Shown here one piece after another: positions 35,378 to 42,834 of a stretch of 64,000 nt of DNA. How positions within the stretch are numbered: position 1 is the first letter of the stretch; the number at the start of each line of letters is the position of its first letter. The translations under genes were made by a program, and so were the position numbers. The stretch spans positions 5,456,001 through 5,520,000 of the forward strand of contig NZ_CP120836.1 in NCBI RefSeq assembly GCF_049200465.1, written 5' to 3'. The notes beneath the pieces are model-generated. The model ran no database searches, was not told where the DNA came from, and worked only from the letters and a program-made list of their open reading frames with translations. The DNA is from Leptothermofonsia sp049200465 (GTDB lineage: Bacteria > Cyanobacteriota > Cyanobacteriia > Leptolyngbyales > Leptolyngbyaceae).

Positions 35378-35944
35378 TCAAGCAAAACACCGGCGTTTGG
35401 AGTGGATACTTTTTAAGTGTTTCTTTACTGTGTTGAGGGTGATGAATAACTCTGCGGCAATTTGTTTATAGGAATAGTTAGCGCGGCGTAGCCTCCAGAT
35501 TTCTGCTTCGCGGGGGGTTAAACCATACTGTTGACCTTCTGCGATCGCCAACTGATAGGCAGAACGACGTTGATCTTCCAGAGTCACTAGCACAAGCGGT
35601 TCCTTAAAGGCATCCAGTTTCAGCCATTGAGCCCGAATTCGAATCATTCCTATTTGATTCACTGCAACTTCAGATTCAATAACGATTGTGCGATTGAGGT
35701 AGAGTTCTTGACTGGCGATCGTCGCCTTGCACATACGTTGAATTTCGCGGTGCATTCGGTAGGGGTGCATTTCGTCCTGATTTATCTGCTGAAGCATATG
35801 ACGGGCGGGGCTATTGGCGTGAACAATTTCCCCTCGCTCGGTCAGGATCATGAAACCGTCTATAAACCCTTCTAGTACTCCTTCGACCAGGAGATCATCC
35901 AGATGTTTTTGTGAAGCATTGGGGGTATTAGTGGAAGTACTCAT
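35378..35944 (-). CDS. LuxR-type regulator with PAS-like sensor, C-terminus shortened
   Basis: 188 residues from ATG 35944, with AGAGG about 9 nt upstream; a GTG at 36037 is possible but unlikely. Residues 15-125 are PAS-like (DGFMILTERGEIVHANSPARHMLQ). Residues 135-185 form a LuxR/GerE helix-turn-helix (YGLTPREAEIWRLRRANYSYKQIAAELFITLNTVKKHLKSI). The protein ends HSKRRCFA directly at the 111-bp repeat, where relatives go on with about 10-15 residues (GVxSRTEAA). The DNA-binding helices are intact, so it may still work. It probably controls nearby genes (see the shared upstream motif). Confidence 0.8.
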   Translation of the reverse strand: MSTSTNTPNASQKHLDDLLVEGVLEGFIDGFMILTERGEIVHANSPARHMLQQINQDEMHPYRMHREIQRMCKATIASQELYLNRTIVIESEVAVNQIGMIRIRAQWLKLDAFKEPLVLVTLEDQRRSAYQLAIAEGQQYGLTPREAEIWRLRRANYSYKQIAAELFITLNTVKKHLKSIHSKRRCFA

Positions 35945-35998
35945 TGAGTTGAACCTCTTCAAATCAGCAAACTGCAAAAGCAGCATCATTCTGAAGAG

Positions 35999-36030
35999 GG
36001 ATAGGGGTGGGTTTCTTGAGCCTATGCAGT
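35999..36030 (-). promoter_or_regulatory. ACTGCATAGGCT-N13-CCTATCC motif upstream of luxR
   Basis: On the minus strand ACTGCATAGGCT (36030-36019) is followed after exactly 13 nt by CCTATCC (36005-35999). It lies 55-86 nt before the luxR ATG. The same 12-mer, spacing and 7-mer recur upstream of the 104-aa gene. The ATAGG / CCTAT halves form a small dyad. Confidence 0.55.
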
Positions 36031-36042
36031 TTCCCAAAACAA

Positions 36043-36068
36043 AAGCGCTGAACGGTTGTCCAGCGCTT
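36043..36068 (-). terminator. Rho-independent terminator of the CHAT operon
   Basis: Read on the minus strand, aagcgctg-N10-cagcgctt (8-bp perfect stem) is followed by TTTTGTTTT. It lies downstream of the 104-aa gene and upstream of luxR, and would separate the two transcripts. Confidence 0.65.
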
Positions 36069-36110
36069 CAATTGGATTAATTGTGAAGGTGAGCAATCCA
36101 CCCTACGCCG

Positions 36111-36250
36111 CTATAGCAGTCCTAAATCAGCTATAGCAGTCCTAAATCAGTTGTGAAATGGAGAGGCTTTGTGAACAGGGGGATGGAGGCTTCCTCTCCA
36201 AGCAGGGGTTACCCCTCTGATCTCGTTCAATTTTCAAGAAGGATGCTATA
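36111..36250. repeat. TATAGCAGTCCTAAATCAG repeat (family D), copy 1
   Basis: Begins with a doubled 19-bp end (ctatagcagtcctaaatcag twice), continues ttgtgaaatggagaggctttgtgaa, and ends tgctatata. It is related to 54184-54269. The TAGC...GCTA ends suggest the same superfamily as family A. Confidence 0.7.
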
Positions 36251-36261
36251 TATTCCGCTTA

Positions 36262-36576
36262 CTAGCGGCGAGGCCGAATAATTGGGACGGGGCGTCTTGG
36301 GCGAGGTCCATTTGGCATAATACTAATCACCCCATTCGATGACCTGGAGGGCTGATTAAATCGGTGTTGAAGATTGGGTGGAATGTAGAGTTCTAAGTGA
36401 AGACCTCCTTCCTCATCGAGGTAAGCCTCGGCCTCAATGCCTAAATCCTCAGCAATTTCTGCATTTAAACTATCAGCAATTTCTTCAACGTTATGATGAT
36501 TGTTGTCCAAGTTATTATCGAATCCAGCGAGTGGATTAGTGTCGAGGGTTGAGGTCACCTGATCTCTGTGAGTCAT
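36262..36576 (-). CDS. Small protein with acidic middle and basic proline-rich tail
   Basis: 104 residues. Residues 1-70 are acidic and amphipathic (NHHNVEEIADSLNAEIAEDLGIEAEAYLDEEGGLHLELYIPP). The tail is strongly basic and proline-rich (GPRPRRPVPIIRPRR). The ATG at 36576 has AGGAGAACAT upstream. It follows the CHAT-CHASE2 gene on the same strand after 192 bp and is preceded by the shared ACTGCATAGGCT motif. It might be a substrate or adaptor of the CHAT protease, but this is pure inference. No family recognised. Confidence 0.6.
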   Translation of the reverse strand: MTHRDQVTSTLDTNPLAGFDNNLDNNHHNVEEIADSLNAEIAEDLGIEAEAYLDEEGGLHLELYIPPNLQHRFNQPSRSSNGVISIMPNGPRPRRPVPIIRPRR

Positions 36577-36648
36577 ATTGATGTTCTCCTGAAATCGCCT
36601 GGTACAGACAGTTGTCGAACCAACCTCACCAGGCAGTACTCTTAAAAA

Positions 36649-36680
36649 GGATAGGGAGCAGCGATCGCAGCCTATGCAGT
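36649..36680 (-). promoter_or_regulatory. ACTGCATAGGCT-N13-CCTATCC motif upstream of the 104-aa gene
   Basis: Second copy: ACTGCATAGGCT (36680-36669), 13 nt, CCTATCC (36655-36649), followed by TTTTTAAG. It lies about 73-104 nt before the ATG at 36576. A 27-codon frame (36672-36755, MEGVVTPCLNSS...) ends inside it but has no independent support. Confidence 0.55.
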
Positions 36681-36768
36681 CTCAACAAAACCATTTAGCA
36701 CAAACACATAGAGGGGGTACGAGGAGTTGAGGCATGGTGTAACAACACCTTCCATTGCACTGAAGTTA

Positions 36769-39228
36769 TTATGAGGAATTCCTTTGACTCCGAAAATTAC
36801 CCGTACGGGTACTCTTCCAATGGGCAATGATGTAGACCCAAAATATAACGGAGGGCAGTAGCCAGGGAATGGAAACTGAGGCGAAGGTGTAAAGTTGCAA
36901 GGCAATCAGACCAACCGCTACGGTTGCCCCTACAAAACCGTAAACCAGTTTTCGCCGCTGACGATAGGGAGATTTCAGCAGCATGAGTGCTACATCTTTT
37001 CCCAGAATGGCCGCCAGACAAACCAGCCACCAATCTGGAAAGCGAATTATTCGATGGTGTAGTAGGAGGTGATGGACTGTGTAAGCATACACTTCGCCAA
37101 TTGTGATTGAATTAGGACAATCGGGTAGCTGTTGCCGAATGTTTTGCCCAAACCTGCACCAGTAGTCAACTGCCGGGAGAACCGGGAAGTTATCAACCGC
37201 ATCTGAGTGGCCACTTGATATGATTACAACCTGTTGCTGAAGCCTTCTCTGAAACTCAGAATTTAGTGAGGAAACATTTAGAAATTTCCATGCGGAAAGG
37301 CGTTCATAAACCTGATCCGGTGGAATGGAGAAATCCAGCATTATTTGCAAGCCAGGCAGAAGACCGATTTGCGGTAAAGGAGCAGGCAGTTGATTCTGAG
37401 CTTTTGTTTGGCGAATATACTGGCTAATTTGAGCCTGAAAATTACCTCGATTTTGAAGAGTTGGTTGGGGCAAAGTGGGCAGTGCTTGCTGGCTAAAAGT
37501 GTGAGAGAGCGCTAGCATGTAGGGAAATGGGCAACCTTGCGCGCAGGTAGGATCATCTGGCAGGGGAAGATCCCAACTGTAGATGTTGCCATCGCCACGT
37601 AAAGTCCAGGCTGGGTTAGCGATGCGATCGCGAGGAATCCAGTTCTCATATTCCGCCATCGCAAACACAAACCAGGTGTTCTCAGTTTTGATTGCAGTTT
37701 GAGTCGCTTTTATTAATGCCTCTTCTCCAGATTCCTGGGTATCTAATCGGTAAGTGAGGCCGACAGTTTTTGCTTCAAATGCGGTTAGCTGATGAATAAT
37801 GCTAGCCAGGTAACGTCGGTCTATGGGTTCAATTTGAAATTGATTGATTTTGGAGATTGCCCGGTTAATGGACTCTTGATCAATTTCAATTAACAGAACA
37901 GGTGGAGTTTTAGTGGGAGCCAGTTGATGAGTCCAGTCCCGGTAGATTGCTTGCACCCACATTCGCTGTTGATATAAAAAATTTTGTACCGGGGTGAGGA
38001 GGCTCAGTGCCAGAACTGTACTAAAGGCGATCGCTTCTACTTTGGTGGGTATCCACTGCTGTAACTGCCGCTTCCAACCAAAAGGTTCAATGCAGTAGGG
38101 AATTGCATTGGGAGGACTGAAGAAGGATGGCAACAGGTGAGCCGATGGAAAGGCAAACTTTTCAGTGGATTGGAGGTAGTGCCGGGTATGGATCAACGCA
38201 TCCAGAATGTCCTGATGCTGGTTCAATTCCTGACACAGATGGCTGAGAAAGCTTTGTGCCACATCATTTCGAATCGGTTCTCGCATAGCAACCACCTGCA
38301 CCCCCAGCTCCATCAATGCATGGGCAATACTCACACCACTACAGGAGTTAAAAATGGCCAGTTGCAAGCCCCGTTCTTTAGCCTGCGCCAGTTGTTCTTC
38401 CAGTTCACTGATGGAGCAGGAGACGTGGGGGGCGATCGCAAATCGTCCGCCCGTTACAGTTGTTTCATCACTGTGCCCAGCAAAAAACAAAACATCCCAA
38501 CCTCGATCATCACAAATAGCCTGGGCAATTCGGGTTTTGATGATCACCGGATCTTCATCGGGGAGCCAGGCAACCCGTTCAACCTCGGCAATGGAACGGA
38601 GCGATCGCAACGCTTTCCAGTGTTCCTGTAGCGGCAGGTTGGGGGCTTCCCCCAGAAGGGCAAGAATGCGAGTTTTTCTGGTAGGGGAGAGATTCAAGCC
38701 CTGGCCTGCCCCATCCATATCCATCGCTGTACGAATAATACGTACCGTTCCGGGAGGTGCATCCGCAGGGGCAAGTTCCCAGACTTCCCAGGGCAACCGT
38801 GCCATCTCAGCAGAATCACAGGCCAGAAATAAATCGATGCCAGTTGGAATTTCGGTCTCGTTTCTTCGCGCGGTTGCTTGCCGGGCGATGCGCATTAACT
38901 CATCTCGAATCCGCTGTTGAATTTTGCGAGTTTCCCCTTCACCCAACCAGCGGTGAAAGGCATGAATTAGTACTGTTTCAGCTTCCCTTAAATCATTGCC
39001 TGGATCGCCCGACCCCGGATTAAGACAGCCACTGTCACGGATATTCCTGGGAGAGGGTAGATAAAACCGGGCATACCGCTGCTGCCACCGTTGATATCGA
39101 CGTTGAACGTCTCCAGCACCACTGAGACTGGCAGTGAGTTGCTTTTTACGGTCATCCCAAAGCAGCAAAAAGAAACAGGATTGGTCATCCTTTTGCCAGA
39201 CTTTGAGTTCAAACACCGTGCGCATCAT
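36769..39228 (-). CDS. CHAT protease domain fused to membrane CHASE2 sensor
   Basis: 819 residues. Residues 130-375 are a caspase-like CHAT domain with the His-Cys dyad His252 (LFFAGHSDE) and Cys296 (LAIFNSCSGVS) intact. A membrane segment (about 397-417) leads to an extracytoplasmic CHASE2 domain (about 425-690: LLIEIDQESINRAI, RRYLASIIHQLTA, FALDY-like LPAVDYW). Three C-terminal helices follow (about 732-752, 762-781, 784-803). The topology suggests signal sensing outside controlling a cytoplasmic peptidase. It starts in the ATGA overlap with the DUF1822 gene, so the operon is translationally coupled. Substrate unknown. Confidence 0.88.
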   Translation of the reverse strand: MMRTVFELKVWQKDDQSCFFLLLWDDRKKQLTASLSGAGDVQRRYQRWQQRYARFYLPSPRNIRDSGCLNPGSGDPGNDLREAETVLIHAFHRWLGEGETRKIQQRIRDELMRIARQATARRNETEIPTGIDLFLACDSAEMARLPWEVWELAPADAPPGTVRIIRTAMDMDGAGQGLNLSPTRKTRILALLGEAPNLPLQEHWKALRSLRSIAEVERVAWLPDEDPVIIKTRIAQAICDDRGWDVLFFAGHSDETTVTGGRFAIAPHVSCSISELEEQLAQAKERGLQLAIFNSCSGVSIAHALMELGVQVVAMREPIRNDVAQSFLSHLCQELNQHQDILDALIHTRHYLQSTEKFAFPSAHLLPSFFSPPNAIPYCIEPFGWKRQLQQWIPTKVEAIAFSTVLALSLLTPVQNFLYQQRMWVQAIYRDWTHQLAPTKTPPVLLIEIDQESINRAISKINQFQIEPIDRRYLASIIHQLTAFEAKTVGLTYRLDTQESGEEALIKATQTAIKTENTWFVFAMAEYENWIPRDRIANPAWTLRGDGNIYSWDLPLPDDPTCAQGCPFPYMLALSHTFSQQALPTLPQPTLQNRGNFQAQISQYIRQTKAQNQLPAPLPQIGLLPGLQIMLDFSIPPDQVYERLSAWKFLNVSSLNSEFQRRLQQQVVIISSGHSDAVDNFPVLPAVDYWCRFGQNIRQQLPDCPNSITIGEVYAYTVHHLLLHHRIIRFPDWWLVCLAAILGKDVALMLLKSPYRQRRKLVYGFVGATVAVGLIALQLYTFASVSIPWLLPSVIFWVYIIAHWKSTRTGNFRSQRNSS

Positions 39229-40532
39229 CCCTCTCCAAATCTGAAGGCTGGTAAGGTCAATCCCGAATGGTTGGGAAGGAGGAGGGTAACTACAAACTGC
39301 TCTCCTGTGATTCCCTGTACGCGGGCGAAGAGAAATGGATCGTCAAACTCAGCAGTTGGTTCGTGCAATACACCACGAGCATTGCTGACCCGAAGTTTCA
39401 ATCCATCCGGTAATGCACCACCTGATCGCATACCAACAATCAACAGCAACGACCACTCCAGGGGATGGGTATCCGCTGCCCAGGTTACGGCGCATAACCG
39501 CAGGGCAATTTCAGCCAGATCAATATCCTGATACAAAGAGTTAGGTTGGGGTGGAATTTCCATGCCCTGACTTCTGAGTTCGGCGATCGCCCGCTCAAAG
39601 CGATCCACGGAAAGCATGGGGGAAGCGGTGGCCAGTTCCTCGGGTAAAAACAATCCCAGACTTTGAGCAATGGTATCGATTTCGCCCCGTAACCATTGCG
39701 CAACGTTGATTGTGGGTTGAGCCAGGAGCATAAAGAGTTCTGTGAAACGGACGGGGGGTAAGGGTTCTGGCGATCTCGGCCACTGGTCAAGCAAAGCTAA
39801 AAATTCTGGATTCTGCAAAATTCGTGCCCCCTGCTCCCAGGTCAGAATTTGCCAGAGGGGCTGATCCGGGGTGTGCAGGCGGGAAACGAACGCATTCAGT
39901 TCTGTAGCAGGCAGAGGTTGGACAGGAGCCAGGGAAGGGGCAACGGGAAGGGCGATCGCGTCCGGCTGTAAATGGCGAACGTAGGACAGCAGATGATTGA
40001 CTTCACCATCAAACAGTGACAGAGGAATTAAATAGTTCCAATCTGGCTCCATCGGCAGATGCACCGATTGTCGATAGTCTACCAGTTGGTCGTAACGTAG
40101 AATACCCTGGATCGCAACCTGATCTAATTCTTCCTGAACTTCCAGCAACATATAAAAATGGGCAGCCAATTCCGGCAGGTCAAGGGCGGCGCGGGGTAGG
40201 GCGATCGCCTCCGCTAAAAGATGTTCTGTTGCAATTAAACACAGCTTAAATTCACCTAGTCGGGCATTGCAAACCCCATCCAACACGCGAGCATACTGGG
40301 GTTGCCAGAGAGTACTTTCCTCCAGATTAAGAACGAGGTTGGGCAACCGTTCCTGGAGCCAGCGAGCAAACCCAAAGGCGCCCAATCCATTCAAATAGGT
40401 TTGCCACTGGGAGGGCTCATGCAAAACGCGATCGCTCACGGTTGCCGCCTGGTCAAAATCTTCTGGTTCTAAGGCAATCACTTCTGGGTGCAGCAATCTA
40501 AAATCAGTTACGCCAACAGCTAAATCCCTCAT
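39225..40532 (-). CDS. DUF1822-family protein
   Basis: 435 residues from ATG 40532, which overlaps the preceding stop as ATGA and has GTGGGAG upstream; GTG 40541 is a less likely start. DUF1822-like features are W-x-YL-x-LG-x-x-F-x-x-WL (WQTYLNGLGAFGFARWLQER) at the N-terminus, LIATEHLLAEAIALPRAAL, AHFYMLLEVQEELDQVAIQGIL, and a C-terminal beta domain (LPDGLKLRVSNARG, PFLFARVQGITGEQFVVTLLL). These proteins occur next to CHAT/CHASE2 genes in cyanobacteria as I recall; function unknown. Sits between the HTH protein and the CHAT gene. Confidence 0.8.
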   Translation of the reverse strand: MRDLAVGVTDFRLLHPEVIALEPEDFDQAATVSDRVLHEPSQWQTYLNGLGAFGFARWLQERLPNLVLNLEESTLWQPQYARVLDGVCNARLGEFKLCLIATEHLLAEAIALPRAALDLPELAAHFYMLLEVQEELDQVAIQGILRYDQLVDYRQSVHLPMEPDWNYLIPLSLFDGEVNHLLSYVRHLQPDAIALPVAPSLAPVQPLPATELNAFVSRLHTPDQPLWQILTWEQGARILQNPEFLALLDQWPRSPEPLPPVRFTELFMLLAQPTINVAQWLRGEIDTIAQSLGLFLPEELATASPMLSVDRFERAIAELRSQGMEIPPQPNSLYQDIDLAEIALRLCAVTWAADTHPLEWSLLLIVGMRSGGALPDGLKLRVSNARGVLHEPTAEFDDPFLFARVQGITGEQFVVTLLLPNHSGLTLPAFRFGEG

Positions 40533-41998
40533 GGCTCCCACTCCTGTGGTTTCTGAATGTAATAGCGTAACCGCTGAGCATAGACACTATTCAGGGAACG
40601 ATTTTTCGTTGTCATAATCTCGGTGGCGGCGGCTTGAAACACTTCGACATCTGCAAAATCCTCCACTAAAACCATTAAGTTGCGAAGATAATCTGGATGG
40701 CTTGAGATCTTTCCAGGATTGAAGTAAGAGGCCATGTCTAAAAGGCTTTGAACAAGCTTTTCAGTCGTTTTTAGTCGCACTTGACTCAGCAGGTTTTTAA
40801 TGTTTACGATTCGACTCACCTGGGATTGATTCGTCATTTCCAGACGAGATGCAACTTCACTTTGAGACCATCCTTCAACATAAATGAGTTGGAGAGCAGG
40901 AACAAATTTGCTGGCGAGTGAAGCATAGCGTGGACGTTGTTTCAGATGATTCAATTGTTCTCGCAGTGTTTGACAAATTCCCCAGTCTAAACAAGCCATT
41001 AACTGACAATGGCAAAACTCTCGAACTTCTTGCCGTTCAAGGTCTTCAAGGGCATTAGTAGTGTTGGGATCGGGCAGTTCCCGCTCAATTTCTATTTCAG
41101 GATGAGTTACCTCTAACGCTTCTGAAACAGGGCCGCTCCGATTCCACACCGCATACTGACGCAGTTGTTTGGCAATTCGTTGAAGTTCTCGCTGGAGATG
41201 GTCTGGTGAACGGACAGACGAATCGGCTTTTTGCAAAAGGGTCAACATTTCCTGAAGCTGCGCCGGGGTTGGATCGGGGCAACGAACGGCGATCGCATGG
41301 GCATGGCGGCGATCGCGCCTGTATACTGCATGGAAGGCTTCAACAATTTGCCGTTCAGCGGGTAACAGAGTTGCCAGTTGTTTCATTCTTGCCCGATTGA
41401 GCAAGGCCCAATCGCTCAAATAACTCAACCCTCGCTCTGACAGGAAATCCTTGATGTCTTGATTTTGCCGGGTCTGATAGTATACCCAGGTGTCCAGCCT
41501 GGAATGGGTGGGCGAATTTGAGTCAAACTTTCGCAGAACTTCAACAGTGAATACTGGGAAGCGGAGGGGTACTGCCCCATGTTCATTTAGAACCAGTTGT
41601 GTTTTGCGGTCCTCTCCCAAAATGATGAGCGATCGCCCATCATCATTGAGAACAAAGGGAAGCAACTCTTGATAGGTGAACCGACCACTGGCACTCAACT
41701 GTCTGGCAATTTTTTTGCAGGCATACAGAATGGGATAGGAAACGTAGCAACGTAGACACAGCCCTGCTCTGGCAACAGTCACCAGTTCTGCTTTCGTGGC
41801 TCGAAACAGAGAAAAGAGAAGTGCCTGAATTGCCCGGTCGGGGGAAATAGTGGTGGCTGGGTTGGCGATCGTAGCCATATCCGGAAACTGTTCCTGAAAA
41901 AACTCTAATGCCGCCGCCACTGACTGACGGCGATAACCCCGACCCTGGCTCGCCGGATCGAGTCTCAGAATTTCCCAGTACCTCGATAGATGCACCAT
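40529..41998 (-). CDS. Large DNA-binding/sigma-factor-like cyanobacterial protein
   Basis: 489 residues from ATG 41998 (MVHLSRYWEILRLDP); TTG 42073 is another frame start but lacks a ribosome site. Features: RRQSVAAALEFFQEQFPD, CYVSYPILYACKKIARQL, SERGLSYLSDWALLNRAR, IVEAFHAVYRRDRR. The C-terminal part (FVPALQLIYVEGWSQSEVASRLEMTNQSQVSRIVNIKNLL) is a helix-turn-helix of region-4 type, resembling 'sigma-70 family' annotated proteins in cyanobacteria. It may regulate the operon it heads. No exact function is known. Confidence 0.7.
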   Translation of the reverse strand: MVHLSRYWEILRLDPASQGRGYRRQSVAAALEFFQEQFPDMATIANPATTISPDRAIQALLFSLFRATKAELVTVARAGLCLRCYVSYPILYACKKIARQLSASGRFTYQELLPFVLNDDGRSLIILGEDRKTQLVLNEHGAVPLRFPVFTVEVLRKFDSNSPTHSRLDTWVYYQTRQNQDIKDFLSERGLSYLSDWALLNRARMKQLATLLPAERQIVEAFHAVYRRDRRHAHAIAVRCPDPTPAQLQEMLTLLQKADSSVRSPDHLQRELQRIAKQLRQYAVWNRSGPVSEALEVTHPEIEIERELPDPNTTNALEDLERQEVREFCHCQLMACLDWGICQTLREQLNHLKQRPRYASLASKFVPALQLIYVEGWSQSEVASRLEMTNQSQVSRIVNIKNLLSQVRLKTTEKLVQSLLDMASYFNPGKISSHPDYLRNLMVLVEDFADVEVFQAAATEIMTTKNRSLNSVYAQRLRYYIQKPQEWEP

Positions 41999-42306
41999 GT
42001 CACTTTCGCAAATGTGAGAAGGCTCTCCCGGTTTGCTGGTGAAAGAGTCTCCACGACTTTTCCACCCAAACAAAATCCCTGGAATATTAATTCTGTTTGG
42101 GTAATAAGCTTCGCTTGCTACCTAACTCTCAGGAGAATCTGCGAGAAATGAATAACCTGAACTTGGGAAATCGTTCTTGGAGAACTTTACTATAGGTCAG
42201 TTTCACCTGATAGGGGGCAAAAAGTACTCTTTTGGGTACCGGAGCCCTGTCGAAATTGCACTCCGGTTCAATGAACCGTCTGCTGACTTATTGGGTTACT
42301 AGCTTT

Positions 42307-42834
42307 TTACTCATTAGCTTTATCAAATGGTTGAAAAAGCTGGTTCAAATTCAGCACAAAGATGGGAGGCTCATTGGAGTTGGGAACCGCGATCGCCCTG
42401 ACACACTTCAAGCTTCCCTCGTTGAGATAGGTGACTGGCAGAGAAGAAAAGGCAGATTCTGCCAGGCGGCGCAGGGTGGGTGGCTCGTTTAAAAGAAAAC
42501 CAACGGGTTCTCCCTGGGGGCTAGTGGCGATCGCCAGAAACCTCCGACCACCAGAAGACTGAAATAGCAACTCCCCTGAACTGGAGAGAATCCGGCGACA
42601 TTGCCTATAGATTCGCTGCTCAAGATCAATTACAGGGATTTCCTGATCCTGGTAAATCACCAGCCCAGTTGTGGAATCTGGACCTGTTCCATAGAGATGT
42701 TCAACTTGCACCACCTTTTGCACGACATGAATGGGTAGTGCAAACCAATCCTGCCGTAAACAAAATACCAGCCATTGCTGAGTCACTTCAGCATGATGGG
42801 CTAGAGAGCGGCGTGGTCTAGTGCGTGGGGACAT
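42307..42834 (-). CDS. CheW-like coupling protein at end of pix operon
   Basis: 175 residues. CheW domain signatures: WLVFCLRQDWFALPIHVVQKVVQVEHL, TTGLVIYQDQEIPVIDL, FLAIATSPQGEPVGFLLNE and the C-terminal VLNLNQLFQPF. It overlaps pixL by 17 bp, so it is in the same transcript. It is additional to the five usual pix genes and may be a second coupling or chemoreceptor-array protein. Confidence 0.85.
   Translation of the reverse strand: MSPRTRPRRSLAHHAEVTQQWLVFCLRQDWFALPIHVVQKVVQVEHLYGTGPDSTTGLVIYQDQEIPVIDLEQRIYRQCRRILSSSGELLFQSSGGRRFLAIATSPQGEPVGFLLNEPPTLRRLAESAFSSLPVTYLNEGSLKCVRAIAVPNSNEPPIFVLNLNQLFQPFDKANE

Noticed and set aside
36672..36755. 27-codon peptide MEGVVTPCLNSS... between the CHAT gene and the 104-aa gene
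   Set aside because: No ribosome site or known leader pattern, and its end coincides with the shared DNA motif, so regulatory DNA is the simpler reading.
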